A DNA stretch of 27,472 bases from Pseudomonadota bacterium (GTDB taxonomy: Bacteria; Desulfobacterota; JADFVX01), in the NCBI GenBank assembly GCA_015222755.1, contig JADFVX010000130.1, positions 1 through 27,472 of the forward strand. Reading direction: 5' to 3'. The position numbers and the translations under genes are program-made. Each line of letters starts with the position of its first letter. Position 1 is the stretch's first letter. Positions 15,452-24,353 of the stretch are shown here, piece after piece. The notes under the pieces are model-generated. The model did not search any database and was not told the origin of the DNA. It worked only from the letters and a program-made list of their open reading frames with translations.

Positions 15452-16780
15452 TTATCCTAAATGCTCTTTTGCAACCTTAAGCAAGGTCTCAGCTTTTTTT
15501 GCTCCTATCCCGGGCAGTGCCACCATCTCTTCAAGCGTCTTCGATGCCAGTTGGTCTACAGTAGTTATCCCGGCCTCTTTTAAGGCCCCTGCCGTCTTAC
15601 CGCCAACACCTTTCAGCACTTCTATATCCTCAGCGCCTCCTGCGTCAGGAGTTGATGCAGATACATCAATCTCAGCAGCATCTCCTGTGGCTTCATTTGC
15701 CCTGGCAGCAGCCAGTTCTTCTTCCAGCTGATCATCAAGAGAGACCTTATCTGCAGTCGACTCAGTCGTAATATCAATTTTCCAGCCAACAAGCATTGCC
15801 GCCAGCCTCACATTTTGTCCGCGTTTTCCAATTGCAAGAGAAAGCTGGTCGTCAGGTACTACTACCTCAATGGACCGCTCACCCTCATCGACAATAACAC
15901 GCAAAATCTCCGCCGGAGAAAGGGCATTACAGACATAGGTAGCAATATCTTCATTCCATGCAACGATATCTATCTTTTCACCACGAAGTTCCTGAACAAC
16001 ACTCTGTACACGGGAACCCTTCATCCCGACACATGCACCAACAGGATCGACCTGTGAATCATTAGACTGGACTGCGATCTTAGACCTGACCCCTGGCTCC
16101 CTTGCAGCACCCTTTACTTCAACAATTCCTTCATATATTTCCGGGACTTCCATAGTAAAAAGCTTGACCATGAACTGCGAGTTGGACCTGGACAGGAATA
16201 TCTGAGGCCCTTTAGTCTCGCTTTTGACGTCAATCACTAAGCAGCGAATCCTGTCACCCATGCGGTAAGACTCTCTGGGCATCTGCTCCTTGTAAGGAAG
16301 AACGGCCTCTGCCTTACCAAGGTCTACAATGAGATTCCCCTTTTCGAAACGTCGTACAAAACCGCTGAGCAGTTCTCCCTTACGGTCTTTATATTCGTTG
16401 TATATCATATCACGCTCAGCATCACGTACACGCTGTATTATGACCTGCTTCGCCACCTGTGCGGCTATACGGCCAAAATCACTTGAGGGAAGTTTAAAGC
16501 CCAGACTGTCTCCAAGCTCAGCATCCGGGTCAAGAACCCTACCCTCTGCAAGAGTCATCTCGTTGTCTTCATCTTCCACATCCTCAACAACAGTCTTGAA
16601 CTGAAAAAGCTCTACCTCGCCCATCTCCGGGTTAAACTGGGCTTCAATGTCTTTCTTGATGCCGTATTTCTTCCTTGAAGCTGTCAGCATGGCCGCTTCA
16701 AGCGCCTCGACGATGTGCTCCTTGTCAATCCCTTTGTCTTTCCCTACCTGTTCGATTACCTTGTTGAGGTCCAGGTTCAT
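15452..16780 (-). CDS. nusA: Transcription termination/antitermination factor NusA
   Basis: 442 residues. NusA binds RNA polymerase and nascent RNA and modulates pausing, termination and antitermination. An N-terminal RNAP-binding domain (1-125) is followed by an S1 domain (about 130-200) and KH1/KH2 domains (about 205-345, with KIAVQSNDSQVDPVGACVGM and the conserved LSLAIGKRGQNVRLAA). An acidic linker then leads to a helix-hairpin-helix C-terminus (about 385-442, VLKGVGGKTAGALKEAGI). It lacks the paired AR1/AR2 repeats of E. coli NusA. ATG follows the rimP TAG with no gap, and AGGAGGGG lies just upstream, a classic coupled pair. Confidence 0.99.
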   Translation of the reverse strand: MNLDLNKVIEQVGKDKGIDKEHIVEALEAAMLTASRKKYGIKKDIEAQFNPEMGEVELFQFKTVVEDVEDEDNEMTLAEGRVLDPDAELGDSLGFKLPSSDFGRIAAQVAKQVIIQRVRDAERDMIYNEYKDRKGELLSGFVRRFEKGNLIVDLGKAEAVLPYKEQMPRESYRMGDRIRCLVIDVKSETKGPQIFLSRSNSQFMVKLFTMEVPEIYEGIVEVKGAAREPGVRSKIAVQSNDSQVDPVGACVGMKGSRVQSVVQELRGEKIDIVAWNEDIATYVCNALSPAEILRVIVDEGERSIEVVVPDDQLSLAIGKRGQNVRLAAMLVGWKIDITTESTADKVSLDDQLEEELAAARANEATGDAAEIDVSASTPDAGGAEDIEVLKGVGGKTAGALKEAGITTVDQLASKTLEEMVALPGIGAKKAETLLKVAKEHLG

Positions 16781-17242
16781 CTACCCCTCCTGTTTATACT
16801 CAAGATTTGCCTTGGCAATGTCGCCAAAATTTAAAGTTATATCTTCCTTATCATCAAGCGAAAAAAGGATTATTTCTCCCTCTACAGACTTGATGGTTCC
16901 AACTACCGTTTTCCTGCCTTCAATAGGCCCGTAAAACTTAAGCTTTGCGTAGCTGCCGGCAAAGCGCTCAAAATCGGAGAGCTTTTTCAGAGGCCTTGTC
17001 AGGCCTGGCGAGGAGACCTCCAGGCTGTAGCGTTGATCTAGTATATCTTCCACCTCTATGGCAACACTCACTTCACGGCTGACCCCGGAACAGTCATCCA
17101 GTGTTACACCACCAGGCTTGTCTATATAGAGCCGCAGCACCCAGCCGACCTGTTCCCTGCGATACTCCACATCGACAAGTTCCATGCCCATCGATTCTAT
17201 AATCGGCTCGGCTATCTTTGCAGCACTCTCTTCAACTGTCAT
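16781..17242 (-). CDS. rimP: Ribosome maturation factor RimP
   Basis: 153 residues from the ATG at 17242, the usual RimP size. RimP promotes early 30S assembly, around S12 and S19. Motifs include PIIESMGMELVDVEYRRE, LRLYIDKPGGVTLDDCS and YSLEVSSPGLTRPL, ending with an Sm-like domain. An upstream in-frame TTG at 17320 would place a perfect terminator hairpin inside the coding sequence and add residues not seen in the family, so I reject it. It is the first gene of the rimP-nusA-ylxR-infB unit and ends directly at the nusA ATG. The ribosome binding site is weak. Confidence 0.96.
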   Translation of the reverse strand: MTVEESAAKIAEPIIESMGMELVDVEYRREQVGWVLRLYIDKPGGVTLDDCSGVSREVSVAIEVEDILDQRYSLEVSSPGLTRPLKKLSDFERFAGSYAKLKFYGPIEGRKTVVGTIKSVEGEIILFSLDDKEDITLNFGDIAKANLEYKQEG

Positions 17243-17272
17243 CTCAGGCCTGCTTCCCAGATTTTGGGCAAT

Positions 17273-17298
17273 AAAAAAGTGGGCCTCTCGGCCCACTT
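17273..17298 (-). terminator. Perfect intrinsic terminator just before rimP
   Basis: AAGTGGGCC and GGCCCACTT form a perfect 9-bp stem with a GAGA tetraloop on the minus strand, followed by six U's (17273-17278). It lies about 70 bp after the DUF167 stop and 30 bp before the rimP ATG. It can end the M16C-pabA-DUF167 transcript, but its closeness to rimP also fits a leader attenuator of the rimP operon. Confidence 0.9.
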
Positions 17299-17371
17299 GA
17301 ACCTTACTTTTAACACACAAAAGAAGAAAAAATCAAGAAAAAAATCACTTCGAGACAGCAAAAACAGGATT

Positions 17372-17683
17372 TTACTCTTCTACGAGGCTGTGGATGCAAA
17401 CACCTCGCGAAAGAAACTGATCTCTTGTCAGAGAATCGATCTTTAGGCGCTTTTGACGTGATTTTTCACCGGAGACTATATTTATTTGGGATTTCGGGAC
17501 ACCGAGGATCTTTGCGATAAACTTGATAAGATGTGTGTTGGCCGCTCCTTCGAAAGGTGGAGATGTCAGCCTAACCTTGAGAGAGCCATCGTGCACACCG
17601 GCGACCTCGTTTTTTGACGCCCTGGGCTGGACATGGACTCTGACAATCAGTGCCCCGTCTTTTTCCTCGCACCACCCTTCCAC
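17372..17683 (-). CDS. DUF167 (UPF0235/YggU) family protein
   Basis: 103 residues. The YggU pattern is clear: LIVRVHVQPRASKNEVAGVH, then LKVRLTSPPFEGAANTHLI and a closing basic strand with SGEKSRQKRLKID. These are small alpha/beta proteins of unknown biochemical role, found in bacteria, archaea and eukaryotes. The start is GTG, 5 bp past the pabA-like stop codon. The C-terminal tail after the conserved strand (about 85-103) is longer than in many members. It is the last gene before the rimP-leader terminator. Confidence 0.93.
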   Translation of the reverse strand: MEGWCEEKDGALIVRVHVQPRASKNEVAGVHDGSLKVRLTSPPFEGAANTHLIKFIAKILGVPKSQINIVSGEKSRQKRLKIDSLTRDQFLSRGVCIHSLVEE

Positions 17684-17688
17684 TGGTC

Positions 17689-18255
17689 TTATATTTCCAG
17701 AAAGTTCTTCAGCAAGGCCTTTCCTGCCACGGTGAGGATAGATTCGGGATGAAACTGTATGCCAATGGTGGGGTGCTCCCTGTGCCTGAGCCCCATTATC
17801 TCATCATCGTCCTCAGTCCATGCTGTGACTTCCAGGCACTCAGGCAGAGAATCACGCTCCACGGCTAAAGAATGGTATCGCGTCGCCTCGAATGGGTTTT
17901 CTATCCCCGCAAACACACCCCTTCCGTCGTGGGATATCATGGAGGTCTTGCCGTGCATCAGCTTTTTAGCCTTTACTATCTTACCACCAAAGGCCTCGGC
18001 TATCGATTCATGTCCGAGGCAGACACCAAGTATCGGCAGCTTTCCGGCAAATTTCTTTACCGCCTCTACGGAAATACCGGCCTCCTTTGGCGTACATGGG
18101 CCTGGAGATATAACTATACGCTCAGGATTCAGCGCCTCTATCTCTTCAATTGTCACCTTGTCGTTGCGACGCACTTCCATGCCTGCGCCAAGTTCACCAA
18201 GATACTGTACAAGGTTGTAGGTAAAAGAATCGTAGTTGTCTATTATAAAAACCAT
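17689..18255 (-). CDS. Aminodeoxychorismate/anthranilate synthase component II (PabA/TrpG)
   Basis: 188 residues, a class I glutamine amidotransferase. It supplies ammonia from glutamine to a chorismate-using partner (PabB for folate or TrpE for tryptophan). Motifs: IDNYDSFTYNLVQYLGELGA at the N-terminus, ISPGPCTPKEAG, the nucleophile Cys79 in GVCLGHE, HGKTS, and the other triad residues His169 and Glu171 in FHPESILT. The residue after GVCLGH is Glu83, where most family members have Gln. No component I or trp/fol gene is nearby, so the enzyme may serve both pathways, as in many bacteria. GAGG lies 9 nt before the ATG, 61 bp after the M16C gene. Confidence 0.94.
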   Translation of the reverse strand: MVFIIDNYDSFTYNLVQYLGELGAGMEVRRNDKVTIEEIEALNPERIVISPGPCTPKEAGISVEAVKKFAGKLPILGVCLGHESIAEAFGGKIVKAKKLMHGKTSMISHDGRGVFAGIENPFEATRYHSLAVERDSLPECLEVTAWTEDDDEIMGLRHREHPTIGIQFHPESILTVAGKALLKNFLEI

Positions 18256-18316
18256 AAGATTAACCTCTGAAGCCTGGATTGTAGCGCCAGCACGCGGTGA
18301 AAGTCAACAGGACGGG

Positions 18317-21265
18317 TCATATCTTCTGTATGGAAAGTGCCGCATCTCCCAGATTCTCATTGGCCTCATTCAGACGCTCTTCGGCGGAGACTACTGCCAC
18401 ACTACTGGCATCCAGACCATCTTTGAGGTAAAGCTTCGCAACATCCACAAGGGCCTGCCTGTCTAGTGCCAGCAAGAGCTTACGCCTTTTCTGCCTCATA
18501 AGAGGAGTCAGACATCTAAGTGTTGCGGAAAACTCCCTGTTTCCCTTCCCTGCCGGAGAAAGGGGCTTGTCAACATCGGAAAAGGTACTCAGGATCGCCT
18601 CTTTCAGGTCTTCGTCAGAAAACTCCCCCTTGATCACCCAGTCAATGGCGTCCTCATATACCTGCAAGGTACGCTCAAGATGGGGGTCCCGGTAAGAAAG
18701 AAATGAAAAAAGCCCTTCCGTAGCCGAATAGGAAGCAAGGCCGCCATAGGCCCCGCCCTTTTCCCTTATCTCACGGTGAAGATAACAGGCTCGCAGAAGC
18801 TTGGAAAGGACAAGCAGGGCGGCCGAATCATCATCGGTATATGGGGTGGCTTTAAAGACACGCACCACATAGGATACAGGTACATTTGCACTCCAGCCCT
18901 CCATCACACTGGACTGTTTAAAGGCAACCTTAGTGGAAGGTATGTTTTTGTTGTCCCTTATATTCTCTATGAAAGAGGTTACAAGGCCTTCCATAGATTC
19001 GAAGTAGCGTGCCTCAGTAACAACAGACACCTTCATGGCGGAGCGGTTCAATAAATGGACTGCTATGGCCTCCAGCTTTTCTGCTACTTCACCCAGCTGC
19101 CCCTCCTCCAGCTTTGCCAGTTCCTTTATCAGATGAAGGTAGCGTATCCCAAACCATTCCTGACGCTGCCTTGCAGCCGGAGTAAGTGAACTGGCCGCCA
19201 GCCCTCTTGCATAGCTGTGGCCGGAACCGGGGACTGAGTTTTCCATGGATGTCTTCATCTGCCCGATGAGGGTATGGAGCCGTTTGTAGTCCCTGAAATC
19301 GGGTGAAGTAAAAAAGTCTGCCAGTATTTCAAAAAGCTTCTCCTGGTTTCTCACCAGCGCCTTAGCGCTGAACTCCACTACCTCACGACTCTTGTCCAGG
19401 CTGTCGAGGGCCTCCCAGATATTCGCACCGGCACCGACCCCCCCTGTATAGGCCTCTATCCGCTCCGACATCTTCGTATAGTCCATACCCGCTGCTCCCA
19501 TCCTCATAAGTACGGAACAAAAGAGTGGAACATACTGTTTCAGATCTTCCGGTACAGAGCCCACAGGGACGATGGCATTAAAGTAGCTGATACCGTTTGT
19601 AGGCTGGTCAAACCAGTAGCTGTCTATGCCTTTTAGCACCTTCTTTTCATAGGCCGTCTCAGGTATCTTTAGTGGGATGTCCTTTATCGCCAGCGTAGGC
19701 AGACAGTCTATATCTTCCTTCCCCTCCTGCTCCTCCTTCAGGGCCTTACTGTCGGAGATTATCTGATCTATTTCAGCCTCGGCAAGCTTTTCCCTTATAG
19801 AACTTAGTCTGGCGACCTCATCTGAAGCCTCCTTGGCAGACAGGCCCTTATCCGGCCTCAGTTCTACACGCACACGGTGGCCGTTATCCAGCAAATACTT
19901 CCTTATTTTTTTCTGGAAGAAGTCACCACTCCTCATCTCCAGGCGCAACCTGTCTATATGCTCATTGAGCTGTAGGGCACTTACGGGGTCCCCGTCATGC
20001 ACCCAGCAGGCGAACATCCTGAATAGGAGGTTAAGGCCGTACGGGTAATAGCTTCCAACTACCTCCTTGTTGCTGAACTCCTGCTGGTGGATCACCGCCT
20101 CTATGCGATCCTCAGGAAAGCCCTTCTCCGCAAGGCCTTGAAGTGTATCCAGGATAAGCAGTTCTATCTTTTCCGCATTGGCAGCATCAGCACCCTGAAG
20201 CCCTGCGGCAAAACAGGTATCACGGTTCTCACTGTCGTAGCCTGTACCTGGGGCCAACTGGGAGCCGAGCTTTGAGTCCATAAGCGCCTTGTACAGGGGC
20301 GCTGCCGCACTGCCTAGCAAAAGTTGGGAAAGTATGTCGAGACTAAATACCTCGAAGGGATCTGTCACAGGGCATGTCAGCCATGCCAGCGAGACAAAGG
20401 ACTTTTTCTTCATATCCTCGTCAGTGGTGTCCTGTTCTACGGAATAGGTAAAGGACTCTATCTTCGGCGCGTCAAAGCGCTTCTCCTCCCCCACCGCAGT
20501 ATTGACTTCTATCTTGTTAAACCTGGAAAGGACACGCTCATCTATCACCTTAAGGTGCTTTTCCAGCGGCATGTTGCCATAGGTAAAGAACTTGGCATTC
20601 GATGGGTGGTAATGGCTTGCGTGGAACTGCTTCAGCTGCTCCCATGTAAGGTCCGGTATGTCACAGGGCTCACCGCCAGAGTTGTGGTGATAAGTCGTTG
20701 TGGGGTAGAGCGCCTTCTGCATACGTCGGTGCATCAGCGAGCTGGGGTCAGACATAGCACCCTTCATCTCATTATAAACCACACCCTTGTAGAGAAGTTC
20801 CGACTCAGGATTTTCAGGCTCTTCAAACTCCAGCCGCCAGCCCTCTTGTTTAAAGCTAAGTTCACGGATATTGGGGAAGAAGGAGGCATCTAGATAGACA
20901 TCCATAAGGTTATAAAAATCCTTCTCGTTCATTGTGGAGAAGGGATACATGGTCCAGTCATTAGCCGTTAGAGCGTTCATGAAGGTGTTCAGGCTTCTTT
21001 TGAGCATGGAGAAAAAAGGATCGCGCACTGGAAACTTCTTAGAGCCACAAAGGACTGTATGCTCCAGGATGTGGGCCACACCTGTAGAATCTGTGGGCGT
21101 GGTACGGAAGGCTACTGAGAAGAGGTTGTTTTCATCCTCACTTGCAAAGTGGATATGCTCAGCCCCGGTTTCTTCATGCTCCAGGCGTATAAGAGTTGCC
21201 CTGAGATCAGGCAGTTCCTCCACCTGCTCACAGGTAAATCCGTATTTTTTGTCACCCACCTTCAT
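18317..21265 (-). CDS. M16C zinc metallopeptidase (presequence-protease-like)
   Basis: 982 residues from the ATG at 21265. A second in-frame ATG at 21280 has a ribosome binding site too close to it, whereas the 21265 start has GAGGG 4 nt upstream. The zinc motif HILEH (His65, Glu68, His69) is followed by CGSKKFPVRDPF, and the distal Glu166 lies in YNEMKGAMSDP. The layout is two M16 halves joined by the M16C-associated helical domain, as in PreP/Cym1, which closes around and degrades unstructured peptides. No signal peptide is seen, so it probably clears peptides in the cytoplasm. This is a second M16-type peptidase in the window, very different in size from the one after pnp. A promoter at 21311-21339 precedes it, and pabA follows in the same direction. 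Confidence 0.95.
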   Translation of the reverse strand: MKVGDKKYGFTCEQVEELPDLRATLIRLEHEETGAEHIHFASEDENNLFSVAFRTTPTDSTGVAHILEHTVLCGSKKFPVRDPFFSMLKRSLNTFMNALTANDWTMYPFSTMNEKDFYNLMDVYLDASFFPNIRELSFKQEGWRLEFEEPENPESELLYKGVVYNEMKGAMSDPSSLMHRRMQKALYPTTTYHHNSGGEPCDIPDLTWEQLKQFHASHYHPSNAKFFTYGNMPLEKHLKVIDERVLSRFNKIEVNTAVGEEKRFDAPKIESFTYSVEQDTTDEDMKKKSFVSLAWLTCPVTDPFEVFSLDILSQLLLGSAAAPLYKALMDSKLGSQLAPGTGYDSENRDTCFAAGLQGADAANAEKIELLILDTLQGLAEKGFPEDRIEAVIHQQEFSNKEVVGSYYPYGLNLLFRMFACWVHDGDPVSALQLNEHIDRLRLEMRSGDFFQKKIRKYLLDNGHRVRVELRPDKGLSAKEASDEVARLSSIREKLAEAEIDQIISDSKALKEEQEGKEDIDCLPTLAIKDIPLKIPETAYEKKVLKGIDSYWFDQPTNGISYFNAIVPVGSVPEDLKQYVPLFCSVLMRMGAAGMDYTKMSERIEAYTGGVGAGANIWEALDSLDKSREVVEFSAKALVRNQEKLFEILADFFTSPDFRDYKRLHTLIGQMKTSMENSVPGSGHSYARGLAASSLTPAARQRQEWFGIRYLHLIKELAKLEEGQLGEVAEKLEAIAVHLLNRSAMKVSVVTEARYFESMEGLVTSFIENIRDNKNIPSTKVAFKQSSVMEGWSANVPVSYVVRVFKATPYTDDDSAALLVLSKLLRACYLHREIREKGGAYGGLASYSATEGLFSFLSYRDPHLERTLQVYEDAIDWVIKGEFSDEDLKEAILSTFSDVDKPLSPAGKGNREFSATLRCLTPLMRQKRRKLLLALDRQALVDVAKLYLKDGLDASSVAVVSAEERLNEANENLGDAALSIQKI

Positions 21266-21310
21266 AATGCCCTCACCCATGCCTTGCCGCTTCGTATTTT
21301 AAAGTGAGAT

Positions 21311-21339
21311 ATTATAACGGGAGAGTGGATTAATGGCTA
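21311..21339 (-). promoter_or_regulatory. Promoter for the M16C gene
   Basis: A perfect TATAAT -10 (21311-21316) and a TAGCCA -35 (21334-21339, 4/6) with a 17-nt spacer lie on the minus strand. Transcription would start near 21304, about 40 nt before the preferred ATG. Confidence 0.5.
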
Positions 21340-21464
21340 GGAGAATTATGGAGATATACTATTGGAGTTTTCAGAAGAAGTTTTTAGTCTCCTGAAGGGC
21401 CCTAACTAAACTAAGACCAATCCAGAAGCAGCCGTAAGCCATTCCATTATACAGATATATAAAA

Positions 21465-21493
21465 TTGACTATCCACTGCAAATAAGTTAAATT
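21465..21493 (+). promoter_or_regulatory. Promoter for the ParA-like gene
   Basis: TTGACT (21465-21470, 5/6) and TAAATT (21488-21493, 4/6) are 17 nt apart on the plus strand. The predicted start of transcription, near 21500, leaves about 20 nt of leader, which contains AAGG ahead of the ATG at 21521. The region is A+T-rich, so chance matches are possible. Confidence 0.4.
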
Positions 21494-21520
21494 ACTGTCC
21501 CTCAACAAGGTATTATCACA

Positions 21521-22909
21521 ATGAATTATCCAATAGTAATCACCATAGCTTCCGAAAAAGGGGGAGTAGGCAAAACAACGGTTGCTACAAATCTTGCCGT
21601 CTACCTCAAAGCTTTAAGGGAAGACATTCCCGTAACTATTTTCTCCTTTGATAACCACTTCACCGTTGACAAGATGCTCTCCATTGGTGGCATTACGCCA
21701 GAAACATCGGTGAGGGATATATTTCGAGGGAGAGACCTGTCAGAACTTGTACAGACAGGCCAATATGGTGTCAACTTCATCGCCAGCCAAAACAAGCTCG
21801 CATCTTTTGGTGAACGTCACGAAATATTAAGTTCCCAGATTGCAGATTCTTCCCTTGACGGCATAATAATCATTGATACACGCCCCTCTATGGATTTTTT
21901 CACAAAGTCTGCCCTGATTGCCTCGGACCTTGTCATCATACCCATAAAAGATCTGCCCTCACTGGACAACATAGGCGGCATCACGAGCTTTTGCGAAGAC
22001 GAGTCAGATCACCCCGTTAATATAAGGCTACTGCCGTCCATAGTAGACGGAACGGTCAAATTCAAAAGCGGTAAGTCGGCCACTATGGACTGCCTGCTGC
22101 GCACCGTAGCTGCAAAGCGTGGGTACGAACTTATCAAACACTCCATACCACGGAGCCCCAAGGTAGAAACACTTACCACAAACAGCTTTTCCAAGGTCTT
22201 CCCCGTCATCACCCATGCAAGGGAGACAGGTGTCCATAAAAGCTTTACCCTCCTGGCTAGGGACATACTCTCTATCATCGACAAAATAAGTGAGCCACAA
22301 TCCCTTATGGCACTCAGGAAAAATATCTTTGCATCCGATGCGGAGAGCAACGAAAGATACAAGGAAAGGGTTGCGACCATTTCTCCCCTTTGCCCATCCT
22401 GCGGCAGCAAGATCCTGACAGGGCTAAAAAACATAAAAAGAGATGTGCTCTATTTCAAATCGGGCAGAGGGAAAAACGGTTTTGTCGATAAAACATGCTT
22501 TACAAAAGACATCCTGGACGAACTCGTTAGACTTGATAAAGACCTGATCTATTTCCGGGATGAATTAACTGAAGAGATTGAAGGCGACAACGTCTTTTGT
22601 ATCAGGATTGTAGACGGGGAGATTCAATTCAGCCTTTATGACACAGAGGGTAAGACCATATTTGAAGGAAGGGCTCGGTATTCAGCCGGGTCACCTTTTG
22701 CTAAACTACTTCATGCCATGATGACAAAAACATCGGAGGGTTTTAATCCATGCATTATAAAATTTGGAGGCAAACCGTTTCCTGACACAATACTTCTTGA
22801 TGATAGCTATTACGACTTTATAAGCTTGAAAAATAAAATCACCGGTGAGCAGGAAGAGACCGGCTACAAGACCAGAAAAAAAAGACTTTTCAAACTCCCC
22901 TTTTCTTGA
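21521..22909 (+). CDS. Solitary ParA/MinD-like ATPase with novel C-terminal region
   Basis: 462 residues, about twice the core ParA length. The N-terminal ~250 residues are a ParA-type ATPase: deviant Walker A SEKGGVGKTT with signature Lys13 and Lys18, and a Walker B-like IIIIDTRPS (Asp119). The last ~200 residues are not a domain I recognise. They begin with a possible metal-binding knuckle CPSCGSK (Cys291, Cys294) and end in a basic tail KTRKKRLFK. ParA-like ATPases position plasmids, chromosomes or protein cargo by dimerising on ATP. No ParB, parS array or plasmid gene is in the window, so cargo is unknown; a dedicated protein cargo or capsule/conjugation role is possible. It is the only plus-strand gene and is bounded by a divergent promoter region and a convergent phosphate-transporter end with no obvious terminator (22910-23081). 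Confidence 0.88.
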   Translation: MNYPIVITIASEKGGVGKTTVATNLAVYLKALREDIPVTIFSFDNHFTVDKMLSIGGITPETSVRDIFRGRDLSELVQTGQYGVNFIASQNKLASFGERHEILSSQIADSSLDGIIIIDTRPSMDFFTKSALIASDLVIIPIKDLPSLDNIGGITSFCEDESDHPVNIRLLPSIVDGTVKFKSGKSATMDCLLRTVAAKRGYELIKHSIPRSPKVETLTTNSFSKVFPVITHARETGVHKSFTLLARDILSIIDKISEPQSLMALRKNIFASDAESNERYKERVATISPLCPSCGSKILTGLKNIKRDVLYFKSGRGKNGFVDKTCFTKDILDELVRLDKDLIYFRDELTEEIEGDNVFCIRIVDGEIQFSLYDTEGKTIFEGRARYSAGSPFAKLLHAMMTKTSEGFNPCIIKFGGKPFPDTILLDDSYYDFISLKNKITGEQEETGYKTRKKRLFKLPFS

Positions 22910-23081
22910 CAATGCCCCACGTCCGCCCGCCAAGCATTTAAGAAAGATCCAAATCCAAGTAAATAGATGGAAGAATGGCGCTCTACGCCTACAAGGCCGG
23001 GCATCCGAGTAAAGTTGATTATAATTTCTACAGCTTGCATTCATCTCCGCTTACAAAGCTGAAAATGTTGCACACAGCTCG

Positions 23082-24332
23082 TCATAGAAGAGTGATTGTG
23101 AATATCTCGTAAAATATAATGCTAAGGACTGCCGCAACAGGAAGTGTGATAATCCATGAGTAGGCAATATTCCTGACGACCCTCATATTTAGGGACGCCA
23201 TACCTCTGGCCATGCCTACACCTATTATTGAGCCGACAAGAGTATGAGTTGTTGAAATGGGCATGCCCATCTTTGAACAGACAAGTACCGTCGTTGCAGC
23301 ACCAAACTCGGCGGAAAAACCCCGTGATGGAGTCAGCTCGGTTATCTTCTTACCGACGGTCTCTATGATCTTATAACCCCAGGTTGCAAGACCAATCACG
23401 ATACCCACTCCACCGAGACCAAGTATCCATATCGGAACCTCAACCTGCATCGAAACAGCATGAGTCTTTATTATGGAAAATATGGCGGCCAGCGGCCCGA
23501 TAGCATTTGCTACGTCATTTGCACCGTGGGCAAAGGCCATGTAACAGGCAGTTATTATCTGCAATCTTCTGAACACACTCTCAACTACACTCAACTCCTT
23601 GGTCAGGGGATTAAGACTGTCTGACTTAACCCTGTTAATCAGGATACGGCCTATTGCAGCGGAAATGCCACCCACTACTATGGCAACAGCAAGCGCCTCA
23701 TATAGGGAGAGGTCCAGCTTCATGTTTTTTAGACCCTTATATACCATGGAAAGGGTCAGGACAGCGAAAAGTACAAAGATAAGGTAGGGGGCATTTTTCT
23801 TAACCGCCTTTATGGGAGCACTGCTGTCAAGGATACGGTTTCTCACAAATATGAAAACCGTGCATGAAATAACACCTCCCATTACAGGCGATATTACCCA
23901 AGAGGCAACGATCTGCCAGACCTTGCTCCAGTTAATACCATCAGCGCCTGCGGCAACAAGTGCAAAACCAACAACGGCACCGACAATGGAATGAGTTGTT
24001 GAAACAGGCAAGCCCCAGTGTGTCGCAGCCTGAAGCCATACGGCTGCGGCCAGCAGGGCAGAAAGCATTCCCAGCATTAAGACCTCGGGACTGTTGGAAA
24101 ATACCGATGGATCTACCATCCCCTTACGAATGGTATCGGTGACGTGACTGCCTACAAGGAAGGCACCTGCGAACTCAAAAAATGCGGCTACAATTACTGC
24201 TTGTTTAAGTGTAAGAGCCTTCGATCCGACGGAGGTTCCCATCGCGTTTGCAACATCATTGGCCCCTATGCTCCAGGCCATGTAAAACCCGGAAACAATG
24301 GCAATAGCCCCTACAATCGTGTAAAGATCCAT
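23082..24332 (-). CDS. PiT-family inorganic phosphate transporter
   Basis: 416 residues, about ten hydrophobic membrane segments. The duplicated PiT signatures GANDVANAMGTSVGS (about 23-37) and AHGANDVANAIGPLAAI (about 268-284) mark it as a low-affinity, ion-coupled Pi (or metal-phosphate) transporter of the inner membrane. The segments LPVSTTHSIVGAVVG and MPISTTHTLVGSIIGVG are the matching second repeat motifs. AAGGAG precedes the ATG. The DUF47/PhoU-like gene lies 21 bp upstream, the standard pairing in which the DUF47 protein is thought to regulate the transporter. No pho box could be assigned by eye. Confidence 0.97.
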   Translation of the reverse strand: MDLYTIVGAIAIVSGFYMAWSIGANDVANAMGTSVGSKALTLKQAVIVAAFFEFAGAFLVGSHVTDTIRKGMVDPSVFSNSPEVLMLGMLSALLAAAVWLQAATHWGLPVSTTHSIVGAVVGFALVAAGADGINWSKVWQIVASWVISPVMGGVISCTVFIFVRNRILDSSAPIKAVKKNAPYLIFVLFAVLTLSMVYKGLKNMKLDLSLYEALAVAIVVGGISAAIGRILINRVKSDSLNPLTKELSVVESVFRRLQIITACYMAFAHGANDVANAIGPLAAIFSIIKTHAVSMQVEVPIWILGLGGVGIVIGLATWGYKIIETVGKKITELTPSRGFSAEFGAATTVLVCSKMGMPISTTHTLVGSIIGVGMARGMASLNMRVVRNIAYSWIITLPVAAVLSIIFYEIFTITLL

Positions 24333-24353
24333 TTATTTCTATCTTCTCCTTTT

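Noticed and set aside
20324..20893. Plus-strand open frame of 189 codons inside the M16C gene
   Set aside because: It is antisense to a conserved metallopeptidase with intact HILEH motif and shows no protein family pattern.
23020..23025. TATAAT in the convergent gap after the ParA-like gene
   Set aside because: No -35 match at 16-18 nt and no gene downstream in the plus direction, so it is probably chance.
22706..23044. Minus-strand frame of 112 codons at the end of the ParA-like gene
   Set aside because: It is mostly antisense to the ParA-like coding and has a poor start; the intergenic 22910-23081 shows no convincing gene or terminator.
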